DNA from: Amycolatopsis pittospori
GTDB taxonomy: Bacteria > Actinomycetota > Actinomycetes > Mycobacteriales > Pseudonocardiaceae
DNA length: 64,000 nt
Reading direction: 5' to 3'
NCBI RefSeq assembly: GCF_013870525.1
Contig: NZ_JACBXD010000028.1
Coordinates: 23,347 to 87,346 of the forward strand
Part shown: one piece after another, positions 15,759-23,693 of the stretch
Layout: every line of letters starts with the position of its first letter
Position numbering within the stretch: position 1 is the first letter of the stretch
Translations under genes and position numbers: made by a program
The notes under the pieces: generated by a model
The model's database searches: none
Seen by the model: only the letters and a program-made list of their open reading frames with translations
Told to the model about the DNA's origin: nothing

Positions 15759-16946
15759 ATGCTCGAGAACCTGCTGGACCCGGAGATCAGGGCCGACCCG
15801 TATCCCTTCTACCGGCAGGTGTTCGACAGCGGCCCCGTGCTGAAGGTGAACGACGGGTTCTTCGTGGTGAGCGGCTTCGAGGAGGCCACCGCGCTGCTGC
15901 GCAACGCCGCGTTCGGCCGTCCGGATCCCGAGGTGCTGCCGGACCCGGACGAGTACGAACCGGTGGACGACCAGGGCCGGGTGGTCCGTTCGTTCCTCGC
16001 GCTCAACCCGCCCGACCACACGCGGCTGCGGCGGCTGGTCTCCAAGGCGTTCACGCCGAGGATGATCGAGCGACTCGCCCCGCGGATCGAAGACCTGGCG
16101 AAGGAACTCGTCGCGAAAGCCGTCGAGATGGGCGAATTCGACCTGATGGACGAGATCGCGCGGCCGCTGCCGGTCGTCGTCATCAGCGAGATGCTCGGCG
16201 TGCCGCTGGCCGACCGCGGCCGGTTCGAGGACTGGTCGCACGCCATGGGCCGGGCACTCGACCCGTCGTTCCTCATCGCGCAGGAGACGGTGACCGCGGC
16301 GGTCGCCGCCCGGCGCGAGTTCGTCGCCTACTTCCGTGAACTGGCCAAGGAACGGCGGAAGCGGCCGACCGGCGATCTGTTCTCCGATCTGGTGTCGGTG
16401 TCCGACGAGGGCGACCGCCTCAGCGAGGGCGAACTGGTGATCACCGCGATGCTGCTCCTGGTAGCCGGGCACGAGACGACGACCAACCTGATCGGCAACG
16501 GGATCCTGGCGCTGCTGAACCACCCGGAGCAGTTCCGTGCGCTGGCGCAGGACCGGTCGAAGATCCCGAACGCGGTCGAGGAGATGCTCCGGTACGACTC
16601 CCCCGTCCAGCTGACCACGCGGACCGCGTTGCGTGACGCCACTATCGGCGAGGAGACCGTCGGCGAAGGCGCGCAAGCGGTCGTGCTGCTGGGAGCGGCC
16701 AACCGCGACCCCCGCGCGAACGAGGCCCCGGACCGGTTCGACGTCGGCCGTCCGTCGCCGAAGCATCTCGCACTCGGCCAAGGCATCCACTACTGCCTCG
16801 GCGCTCCGCTGGCACGACTGGAAGGGCGGGCGTTGTTCGGGGCCCTGCTCGCAACCGGCCGGGACTTCCGCCGCGCCTCGGAGCCGGTCTGGGCGAAGCA
16901 GGTGACGTTGCGAGGCCTCGCGAACCTCCGGCTCGCCTTCGCCTGA
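15759..16946 (+). CDS. Cytochrome P450
   Basis: A 395-residue soluble bacterial P450. It has the I-helix oxygen-binding motif AGHETTT, the K-helix ExxR in VEEMLRYD, and the heme ligand Cys346 in LALGQGIHYCLG. The usual Phe at the start of the heme motif is Leu here, a tolerated but less common variant. ATG 15759 follows TAGGA; a GTG just before it is an alternative. It follows the deacetylase-like gene by 9 bases, so it probably shares its transcript. No ferredoxin is adjacent. Substrate cannot be told. Confidence 0.93.
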   Translation: MLENLLDPEIRADPYPFYRQVFDSGPVLKVNDGFFVVSGFEEATALLRNAAFGRPDPEVLPDPDEYEPVDDQGRVVRSFLALNPPDHTRLRRLVSKAFTPRMIERLAPRIEDLAKELVAKAVEMGEFDLMDEIARPLPVVVISEMLGVPLADRGRFEDWSHAMGRALDPSFLIAQETVTAAVAARREFVAYFRELAKERRKRPTGDLFSDLVSVSDEGDRLSEGELVITAMLLLVAGHETTTNLIGNGILALLNHPEQFRALAQDRSKIPNAVEEMLRYDSPVQLTTRTALRDATIGEETVGEGAQAVVLLGAANRDPRANEAPDRFDVGRPSPKHLALGQGIHYCLGAPLARLEGRALFGALLATGRDFRRASEPVWAKQVTLRGLANLRLAFA

Positions 16947-17039
16947 CCGGCGGAAAGTCCGGTTCTCGACCTTAGACGGTTGCCGTCCGCCGCCGAACTG
17001 CGCATGCTGTGCGCCATCCGGCGGTCATAGGGGTGTCAT

Positions 17040-17969
17040 ATGCACCAGCAACGCAAGGAGATCGGCACAGCGAACCCGGTCAGGCCCGGGCCTTTCCATC
17101 GGGCGCTTTCCGAGGCGGTGGAGCATCGCGGGCTTTCGTTGTCCCGGATCAGAGCGCATCTGGCGGCACGGGGTGTTTCCGTGGCCGAGTCGACCCTGAG
17201 CTACTGGCAACGCGGGCTCCGGCACCCGTCGACGCCCAAATCACTCGACGTCGTCCGCGCGCTCGAAGCGGTGCTGGGCCTCGCACCCGACAGTCTGGTC
17301 GTGCTGATCGGCCCGCAACGACGGGAGAGCGACCGCAGGCCCTCGTTGCCGGAACTGCGGCAAAGCTGGACGGAAACCTGCTCACTCCTGGACGAGCTGA
17401 ACGACGCGACCGGCGCCGTGGGCAACGCGAAGCTCGACGTCGTGACCGTCGTCGACGTGCTGACCATGACAGCGGAAGGCCGGATCGTGGAGATCACCTC
17501 GACCATGGTCGTCCGGGCCCGGGAAACCGGAGCGGACGGCTTCGTGGTGACCCATCAGGACGAGCCAGGAACGGATATGGAGGCCACCACGGTCGTCGCC
17601 ACCGACGGCTGCCGGAGAGGGAGAGTGCGAAGAAGCACCTCCTCGCCGGGCATGGTGTTCGAGCTCCTTTTCGACCGGGGTCTGACCGAGGGGGAAACAC
17701 ACACCTTCGCCTTCACTCTGCACTTGGCCGCGTCGGTCCGTTCGACCTGTTTCCACCGCACAGTGCGCTCTCGCATGTCCGCCTATCTTCTCCGGCTGCG
17801 TTTCGACGCCGGCGCGATCCCGGCCCGCTGTGTCAAAACCGTCCGGGAGCGCGAAGACCTTCCCGCGGTGGTCAGCGAACCGCTGTTCTGCGGTCCGGGG
17901 GCGACGGTCAGCGCGTATTTCGAGGACCTCGGCGTCGGGATCGCCGGGATCGACCTCATCTGGGAGTGA
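17040..17969 (+). CDS. XRE-like regulator with a long beta-rich C-terminal domain
   Basis: A 309-residue protein with an N-terminal helix-turn-helix at residues about 15-85 (FHRALSEAV, GLSLSRIRAHL, ESTLSYWQRG) as in actinomycete XRE proteins. Residues 110-309 are strand-rich with three to four Cys and no family I recognise; this part may sense a ligand or partner. The 3' end overlaps by 14 bases the end of a gene on the other strand encoding a secreted anchored protein. Regulation of the adjacent secreted protease pair is possible but not shown. Confidence 0.75.
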   Translation: MHQQRKEIGTANPVRPGPFHRALSEAVEHRGLSLSRIRAHLAARGVSVAESTLSYWQRGLRHPSTPKSLDVVRALEAVLGLAPDSLVVLIGPQRRESDRRPSLPELRQSWTETCSLLDELNDATGAVGNAKLDVVTVVDVLTMTAEGRIVEITSTMVVRARETGADGFVVTHQDEPGTDMEATTVVATDGCRRGRVRRSTSSPGMVFELLFDRGLTEGETHTFAFTLHLAASVRSTCFHRTVRSRMSAYLLRLRFDAGAIPARCVKTVREREDLPAVVSEPLFCGPGATVSAYFEDLGVGIAGIDLIWE

Positions 17970-18729
17970 GCCGGCGCTTCCGCCGGACCAGGAACACCAC
18001 GAGGGCGAGCACGGCCACTCCCCCGGCGATCGACGCGGCCGTGATCGCCACGGGCGACCCGCTGTCGACGGGCCGCGGACCGGTCTGGGCGAAGCCGATT
18101 CCTTGGTTGCGCTGATAGTCCGAACCGGGCATCTTGTCGCCGTACCGGTCGTGCACGTTCCGCTGGTACTCGGCGAGAGGGACGGACTTTCCCACCGGTG
18201 ACTGGGGAAGGCTCGCCTGCAGGAGCACCACGTCCTGGGCGCCGAGGTCGTACCAGCCGTTGATCTGCGGTTCGTTGAGCAGCACCGAACCAGGCCGGAG
18301 CCGTGCGCTCAGGGTCTCCTCGTCGTTCCCGGAGAACACCCCGGCCGCGACCCATTTCCCCGGTCCTTCCGGCATCGCCTGCAGCGTGGCCTTCTGACCG
18401 GAATCGGCGGTGGCTGTCACGGCGACGGAACTCAGGGTGCCGGCTGGGACTTCGGCGATGCCGCGGACGAAATCGGGATTGAGGGTGTAGACCACCACTC
18501 CCTTCCCGCTCATCGTGATCCGCTGCGGTTCGATGCGGTCGACCTGCCGGAAGTTCGATTTCGCGAGGCCGATCGCACCCGGCTCACCGGCGACGCGCAC
18601 GGCGGCGGCGAGATCGTCGGCCGAGGGCGGGACGACTCCTTCGCTCGCCGCGGCGGGCAGCGTGGCGGGCAAGAGCGCCGCGACGGCCAACACGAGGGAA
18701 CCGGAGAACTTCCGGCAGATCCTGGTCAT
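17956..18729 (-). CDS. Secreted, C-terminally membrane-anchored protein of unknown function
   Basis: A 257-residue protein with a signal peptide (residues 1-28, ending PAAAS), an extracellular domain, and one C-terminal helix (about 227-248) followed by RRKRR, so it is a type I membrane protein with its body outside. The extracellular part has no cysteine and no motif I know. It starts 9 bases after the stop of a secreted papain-like protease, so it is probably its partner, for example a substrate, chaperone or anchor. Its end overlaps the convergent XRE gene. Confidence 0.75.
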   Translation of the reverse strand: MTRICRKFSGSLVLAVAALLPATLPAAASEGVVPPSADDLAAAVRVAGEPGAIGLAKSNFRQVDRIEPQRITMSGKGVVVYTLNPDFVRGIAEVPAGTLSSVAVTATADSGQKATLQAMPEGPGKWVAAGVFSGNDEETLSARLRPGSVLLNEPQINGWYDLGAQDVVLLQASLPQSPVGKSVPLAEYQRNVHDRYGDKMPGSDYQRNQGIGFAQTGPRPVDSGSPVAITAASIAGGVAVLALVVFLVRRKRRLTPR

Positions 18730-18738
18730 GACCGCGTG

Positions 18739-19425
18739 TCAGCCCTTCCGGATGTTGACGATGGTGTCGTTCCAGGTGTGCTGGGCGTTGCGGCGGTACT
18801 GGTTGTAGTTCCAGGTCTTGTACCGCGGGGAGGTCGCCCACGGGTCACCGACCATGATGGACTGGCTGGCGGTGTCGTAGCCGTAGATCACCTGCGCGTG
18901 GCCACCGCCCGACGTCCAGTAGATCCCCGTCAGGTTCAGGATCCCGGCGTCGACCTGGCTGACGACCGAGGTGAAGCTGATGGGTCCGCGCGCGTCCTGT
19001 GAGGAGAAGCCGGTGCCCTGGAACCCGCGGATGATCTCGGGGATCTGAGCCGGCTGGTTCGGGCAGTACCCGGCCTGCGTTCCCTTGCCCGCGGCGCAGA
19101 ACTGGGCCTGCGTGGCGGTGCCACCCAGCGAGCGTTCGATGCTGGAACCGTCCGCCGCCCAGCACCACTGGTTGTACTGCTGAACCTGCTGGGTGTAGTT
19201 CAACTGCTTGGAGGCCGCGGAGGCGGCGAGAGTGGTCGCGTTGCCCGCTACGGGGGCGATCTCGCGCACCTGGGTGTGGGTCTCGGTCTTGATCAGGCCG
19301 ATGGGCCGTTCGCCGTCCGCGCCGGGCTGTGCGAGGGCGGCGGCGGGCACCATGCTCAGCGCGAAGACGGCGGCACCGGTCGCCAGTGCGGCCCGGGTCA
19401 CCCGCCGGCTCGATAGGCTCTTCAC
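18739..19425 (-). CDS. Secreted papain-like cysteine protease (C39/AvrRpt2-like)
   Basis: A 228-residue secreted protease. After a signal peptide (ending near AALAQ) and a short pro-region comes the catalytic Cys in QQYNQWCWAADGSSIE, the catalytic His in GGGHAQVIYGYD, and GDPW, as in papain-like C39_2/AvrRpt2-type enzymes. The longer frame begins at 19563, but AAAGGAGA lies 7 bases before the GTG at 19425, which decides the start. Further Cys in AQFCAAG and AGYCPNQ may form a disulfide. The anchored protein just downstream is probably co-expressed. Confidence 0.82.
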   Translation of the reverse strand: MKSLSSRRVTRAALATGAAVFALSMVPAAALAQPGADGERPIGLIKTETHTQVREIAPVAGNATTLAASAASKQLNYTQQVQQYNQWCWAADGSSIERSLGGTATQAQFCAAGKGTQAGYCPNQPAQIPEIIRGFQGTGFSSQDARGPISFTSVVSQVDAGILNLTGIYWTSGGGHAQVIYGYDTASQSIMVGDPWATSPRYKTWNYNQYRRNAQHTWNDTIVNIRKG

Positions 19426-19678
19426 AGATGTCTCCTTTGACATGGGGATGGGGAGAGGCACACGCGGCCGGAAATGGTGCTGCCGGCCGAGATCACCGTG
19501 CGCCGCCCCGCCCTCGGGGACAACGCCCTCGCACGACGTCAAGGAAACGCTGTGATCGTTCACAGGGAGCGCGTCGGCGAGAGAGCCAGGAAATCGCGGG
19601 CCCGCGGCAGGAAGACGCGCGGTCGTCGCGCAAGATTCACTGCCCGTTCACAAGCGCTGTGAATCCGCCACCAAAGGT

Positions 19679-21283
19679 TCAGGGACGCGGGGTCGCGAGC
19701 GTCGTGGGGCGGGCGCGGCCGCGCAGGGTCACGTCCTCCGTCGCCGCCCACTGGACGGCCTCGGTCTCGGCCGCCGACTCGACCGCGGTCCAGGACGCGA
19801 GCAAACGGGCTTCGACGTTCTTCGCGAGTTCGGTCAGCCGGGCGGCCTCGTTGACCGGGTCGCCGATCACCGTGTACTCGAACCGGCGCGGGTCGCCGAC
19901 GTTCCCGGCCACCACCTCACCGGTCGCGACGCCGATCCCGGCCGGGCACTCCGGTACCTCCGCGGCCAGCCTGCGCGAAATCGCGCGGCCCGCGGCGAGC
20001 GCGAGGGTCGCGTGGTCCTCGAGACGTACCGGGGCGCCGAAGATCGCCAACGCGGCATCACCGACGAATTTGTTGACCAGCCCGTGATTCCGGTCGACCT
20101 CGTCGACCACCACGGCGAAGAACCGGTTGAGCAGGCCGACGACCTCCTCGGGCGGACGGCTCGCGGCCAGCGCCGTCGAACCGATGAGATCGACGAACAG
20201 CACCGACACCGTCCGCACGGTGCCACCGAGTTCGGCCGAGGTGCGCATCGCCTCGATCGCGACGTCCTCGCCGACATGCCTGCCGAACAGGTCGCGCAAA
20301 CGTTCTCGTTCGGCCAGACCGGCGGTCATCCCGTTGAAACCGGCCTGCAGCAGACCGAGTTCGGTGCCGTCGTAGACCGGGATCTCCACGTCGAAATCGC
20401 CGGCCCGGACCCGGCCCAGCGCGTCCTGCACCGACCGGATCGGGTTCACCACGGCACGGGCGGTGAACACCGTCACCAGCAGACCGAAGCAGAGCACCAC
20501 CAGGCCGAGAGCGATGACCGAGATGGCGAGCTTCGTGGTCGACACGTCGCCGCGCACCCACGCCAGGATCGCCGTGACCACCAGCCCGGCGACCGGCACC
20601 CCGGTGCCGAGGCACCAGAACAACAACATCCGCAGATTGACCCCGCCGCTGAGCGGCCGCGCGGGAGCGGTGCCCGCCAGCGCCAGGGCCGCGTACGGCC
20701 GCAGGATGAACTCCCCGGCCAGATACGCGATCGCGCAGACGACGACGCCGGCGAACCCGACGACGAGCATCTCGGTCAGCACGACCCTCGGCTGCACCAA
20801 CGCGGTCAGCACACCGAACACCACGGTCGCGATACCCCACAGCACCGCCTGCACCAGCGTCAGGCGCAAGGGGACACGCAGGCTCGCCGCACGCTCGGCG
20901 TCGGTCGGCGTCCTCCCGTCCGCAGCCCAGCGCAACGTGCGCAGCGCGCCCCGGGTACCCCACAGCGCACCCACGACGACCGCCGAGACCACATAGACCG
21001 GCACCGCGATCGCGGTGACCCGGACGAGGTCGCCGGACATGCCGGGCGCGGGCATGAGCAGTGCCGCCAGCCCGACCACGACCAGCGCGCCGATGACGTT
21101 CGTCGCGATCAGCGTGCCGGTGAGCAGCCCCTGGACGCGACGGCGCAATACGGCCGCGTCCTGGTCCAGCGGCCCGAGCAGCCAGGAGCCGAACGGCCCT
21201 TGCCCGCGGTCCTGAGCGGAGGAGTTCTTGACTGGTCGCACCGGTTCCCGCCGTTCACCCTGTTTGAGTGAACGACTGTACAC
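19679..21283 (-). CDS. Membrane class III adenylate/guanylate cyclase with HAMP domain
   Basis: A protein of up to 534 residues with six hydrophobic segments in residues 50-270, a HAMP linker (about 270-325, NPIRSVQDALGRVRAGDFDVEI) and a class III cyclase domain (about 345-515) showing VLFVDLIGSTALA with the metal Asp, KFVGDAALAIFG and GDPVNEAARL. It should make cAMP in response to a membrane signal. The start could be the GTG at 21283 or the GTG at 21241, which would remove 14 residues. It is preceded by the 21-bp repeat array. Confidence 0.9.
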   Translation of the reverse strand: MYSRSLKQGERREPVRPVKNSSAQDRGQGPFGSWLLGPLDQDAAVLRRRVQGLLTGTLIATNVIGALVVVGLAALLMPAPGMSGDLVRVTAIAVPVYVVSAVVVGALWGTRGALRTLRWAADGRTPTDAERAASLRVPLRLTLVQAVLWGIATVVFGVLTALVQPRVVLTEMLVVGFAGVVVCAIAYLAGEFILRPYAALALAGTAPARPLSGGVNLRMLLFWCLGTGVPVAGLVVTAILAWVRGDVSTTKLAISVIALGLVVLCFGLLVTVFTARAVVNPIRSVQDALGRVRAGDFDVEIPVYDGTELGLLQAGFNGMTAGLAERERLRDLFGRHVGEDVAIEAMRTSAELGGTVRTVSVLFVDLIGSTALAASRPPEEVVGLLNRFFAVVVDEVDRNHGLVNKFVGDAALAIFGAPVRLEDHATLALAAGRAISRRLAAEVPECPAGIGVATGEVVAGNVGDPRRFEYTVIGDPVNEAARLTELAKNVEARLLASWTAVESAAETEAVQWAATEDVTLRGRARPTTLATPRP

Positions 21284-21347
21284 CGAAACCGGCGTGGACG
21301 ATCACCGGAGGCCGGACGCGATTCGCGTGTTCGAGGGGACGGCGCAC

Positions 21348-21453
21348 GTGATTGGCTGGACGGCACGTGTGATTGGACGGACGGCACGCGTGTCGTCCGT
21401 CCAATCACACGTGCCGTCCGTCGGATCACGCGTGTCGTCCACGCGGTCACGCG
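21348..21453. repeat. 21-bp-period repeat array, locus 2 (in a 309-base gap)
   Basis: Forward-orientation units GTGATTGGNYGGACGGCAC start at 21348 and 21369; inverted units beginning CACRCGTG start at 21406 and 21427, with a stub at 21448. All spacings are exactly 21 bases. The array fills most of the gap between the divergent cyclase and small secreted-protein genes (21284-21592); the rest of the gap shows no gene or clear promoter. Confidence 0.8.
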
Positions 21454-21592
21454 AACCCACCGACTCGGTCCGACCTCACGGTGCCGGTCCCGATCAGCCG
21501 CCGGGATGGCGTCGATGTTACGACGGACGGCGGCCCCGGAACCGCCCATGCGGCAGGCGATCCGAGGAGCGGTGCGAGCCTAGCGTGGGGTC

Positions 21593-21853
21593 ATGAGGAA
21601 AATCCTGCTCGCGCTGCTCGGCGCGGCCACCGTCCTGGGCACGATCGCCACTCCGGCTTCCGCCTCGGCGAGCGCGCTGGAGACCAGGGAATTCGTCGGG
21701 AACGGGTCCAGCGACTTCGGCCTCGCGCTCATCTACGCCCGCCAAGACGCCAGAAGACAGGCGGACCGGGCCGGATTCGCCGACTGCGAAGAGTATTTCA
21801 AGCTGATCATCTCCCCGTATGAGGCGACCGTCTTCTGGCGGTGCACCCGCTGA
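21593..21853 (+). CDS. Small secreted protein
   Basis: An 86-residue protein with a clear signal peptide (MRKILLALLGAATVLGTIAT, cleavage near ASASA), leaving about 60 residues with two Cys (DCEEYF and WRCTR) that could form one disulfide. Such tiny secreted proteins are common in actinomycetes and have no assigned family that I recognise. It lies 36 bases before the peroxiredoxin gene and could share its transcript. Confidence 0.75.
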   Translation: MRKILLALLGAATVLGTIATPASASASALETREFVGNGSSDFGLALIYARQDARRQADRAGFADCEEYFKLIISPYEATVFWRCTR

Positions 21854-21889
21854 ACCAATCCGGGACCGGTCCGGCTCCGAAAGCCGGGT

Positions 21890-22354
21890 ATGGAACGAGG
21901 AGATACCGTCCCGGACTTCACCCTGCCCGACGACCAGGGCCAGGACCGCACACTGTCGGACTTCCTGTCGACCGGCCCCGTCGTGCTGTTCTTCTACCCC
22001 GCCGCGATGACCGGCGGCTGCACCGCCGAGAGCTGCCATTTCCGCGACCTGGCCGCGGAATTCGGCGAGGTCGGCGCCCACCGCGTCGGGATCAGCCCCG
22101 ACGGGATCACCAAACAGCGCGAATTCTCTTCCCGGAACGGCTTCGACTACCCACTCCTGTCCGATGTGGACGGTGCCGTCGCCAAACAGCTCGGCGTCTG
22201 GCGCAAGTTCCTGCCGTTGCACACGAAGCGGCACACCTTCGTCATCGACACCGACCGCAAGGTGCTCGAAGTGATCAAGAGTGAACTCAAGTTCGAGGTC
22301 CACGCCGACAAGGCACTCGCCGCGCTGCGCGAACGCTCGTCCAAGGACGCCTGA
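21890..22354 (+). CDS. Peroxiredoxin, Bcp type
   Basis: A 154-residue cytoplasmic thiol peroxidase that reduces hydrogen peroxide and organic peroxides. It begins with GDTVPDFTLPDDQG and has the peroxidatic Cys in MTGGCTAESCHF with a possible resolving Cys five residues later, the Bcp/PrxQ arrangement. FVIDTDRKV and a C-terminal ALAALRE helix complete the fold. Length matches the subfamily. The ribosome-binding site is weak. No dedicated regulator is adjacent; the MerR gene converges on it. Confidence 0.93.
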   Translation: MERGDTVPDFTLPDDQGQDRTLSDFLSTGPVVLFFYPAAMTGGCTAESCHFRDLAAEFGEVGAHRVGISPDGITKQREFSSRNGFDYPLLSDVDGAVAKQLGVWRKFLPLHTKRHTFVIDTDRKVLEVIKSELKFEVHADKALAALRERSSKDA

Positions 22355-22357
22355 GCC

Positions 22358-23050
22358 TCACTCATTTTCGGAGAGCACGGCGGAGAGGGCGGCGGCGCCG
22401 TCGAGCAGTGCCCGCGAGCGGGTCGTGATGGCGCCGTCGCGGGCGGCCAGCGCGGTGGCGACGTCCTCGATCCGGCGGGATCGGCGCAGTTCCGGCATCA
22501 GCGCGCGAAGCGGCTCGACGCGGTAGCCGGCCAGTCGCAGCTGCTGCACGATCCGCGCGTCCCCCACCTGGGCCGGCGTGTACCGCCGCGTTCCCCGCGC
22601 CGGGTCGCGGTCCGGGACGACGAGCCGCTCGGCGTCCCAGTGCCGCAGCGTCGACGGTCGCACGCCGAGCGCGGTGGCGAGTTCGGAGACGCTCATCGAG
22701 TCCGAACCGCGTACGTCCTCGATCGGCTCATGCGAGATCACGCGGACGGCTTCCCTGGCGTGCCGCAGATCCGCGCGCTCCGCGTCGAGTCCGGCGTGGG
22801 CCGCGTCGAGGAGGGCGAGCACCTCGGCGAGTGGGTCCCGATGCGCGGCGCGGACGATCTTCCTGGCCTCGACCGGACCGACGGCCGCGGCGAACGCGCG
22901 GTACGCCAGCGCGGACCTGACGTGGGTCTCCCCGTAATCGCGGTAGCCCGACGGCGTACGCGCCGCCGGTGGCAGCACGCCGTCGCGTTCGAGGTTGCGC
23001 ACCTGCTGGACCGAATACCCCGCCCGCCGTGCGACCTCCGCCGTCCGCAT
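22358..23050 (-). CDS. Tandem-MerR regulator (first of two in the window)
   Basis: A 230-residue protein with two MerR-type helix-turn-helix domains: residues 1-70 (RTAEVARRAGYSVQQVRNLE, GYRDYGETHV) and about 118-190 (SVSELATALGVRPSTLRHWD, RRYTPAQVGDARIV). No Cys ligand is present, so it is not a metal sensor. The same layout is seen in the protein at 25856-26581. It is divergent from a DUF6194-like gene with a 76-base shared promoter, which it probably controls. It is convergent with the peroxiredoxin gene, with 3 bases between. Confidence 0.85.
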   Translation of the reverse strand: MRTAEVARRAGYSVQQVRNLERDGVLPPAARTPSGYRDYGETHVRSALAYRAFAAAVGPVEARKIVRAAHRDPLAEVLALLDAAHAGLDAERADLRHAREAVRVISHEPIEDVRGSDSMSVSELATALGVRPSTLRHWDAERLVVPDRDPARGTRRYTPAQVGDARIVQQLRLAGYRVEPLRALMPELRRSRRIEDVATALAARDGAITTRSRALLDGAAALSAVLSENE

Positions 23051-23126
23051 TTGAGACTTTCCACCGTCCTGACCTGGTAAACCGCGTCAAACTCTCTATA
23101 AGCACTTTAATGCGACGCTGGAGCAC

Positions 23127-23588
23127 ATGACCATCGAAGAGATCATCGGCTTCGTGTCCGGCCTCGACGGCGTCCTGGCCCTGACCCCGGCACCCGGCGA
23201 CGAATGGCCGGAGCTCAGCTGGGGCGACGCGTTCTTCTACTACTCGCCCGACGGCGTCGTCCCGACGAACGTCCAGCCGTTCGCGACGATCGTGACCAAG
23301 AACTACCCCGGCGACGAAGCCTCACGCCTGGACCGGCCGGGCACCTTCCGCGTGAACATCCACGCCGGGAAGGAGGCGTTCGTCCGGGAGCTCGGCCGTA
23401 CCCCTCGGGAAGCGGCCGAAACCGACATCGACCCCGGCGTCGCCGACACCGTGATCGCCCATCCCGTCTATGGGACCGCGGGCTGGCTGGCGGTGCTGAA
23501 CCCGGCCGCCGAAACCGAGACGGTGACCCGCGAACTGCTCGAAACGGCTTACCGGCGGGCCCGGGCCCGCTACGAAAAACGCGGTTAG
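23127..23588 (+). CDS. DUF6194-like protein
   Basis: A 153-residue soluble protein with no signal or membrane segment. Conserved-looking blocks are WGDAFFYYSPDG, FATIVTKNYPGD, GTFRVNIHAGKEAF and HPVYGTAGWLAVLNP, which I associate with the DUF6194 group; activity is unknown. It is divergently paired with a tandem-MerR regulator, a neighbour arrangement that suggests a regulated stress or detoxification role (inference). The ATG follows CTGGAGCAC. Confidence 0.75.
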   Translation: MTIEEIIGFVSGLDGVLALTPAPGDEWPELSWGDAFFYYSPDGVVPTNVQPFATIVTKNYPGDEASRLDRPGTFRVNIHAGKEAFVRELGRTPREAAETDIDPGVADTVIAHPVYGTAGWLAVLNPAAETETVTRELLETAYRRARARYEKRG

Positions 23589-23598
23589 CCGACTGGTT

Positions 23599-23644
23599 GT
23601 CGTGAGTGATAAGGGCGGTTAGAACGACCCGAAACACTCACGAC
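23599..23644. repeat. Hairpin repeat, GTCGTGAG family, diverged copy
   Basis: Arms GTCGTGAGTG (23599-23608) and CACTCACGAC (23635-23644) enclose a partly paired middle that keeps the GGTTAGAAC core of the copy at 2104. It lies just after the DUF6194-like stop, as a terminator would. Confidence 0.7.
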
Positions 23645-23693
23645 CCACCTAAGTAGGCGACTGATCGCGCCCCCGCACCTAAGATCGATTCCC

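Noticed and set aside
14016..16946. P450 and neighbours as a terpene or polyketide cluster
   Set aside because: No terpene synthase, PKS, NRPS or ferredoxin gene is present; the neighbours are sugar-polymer genes.
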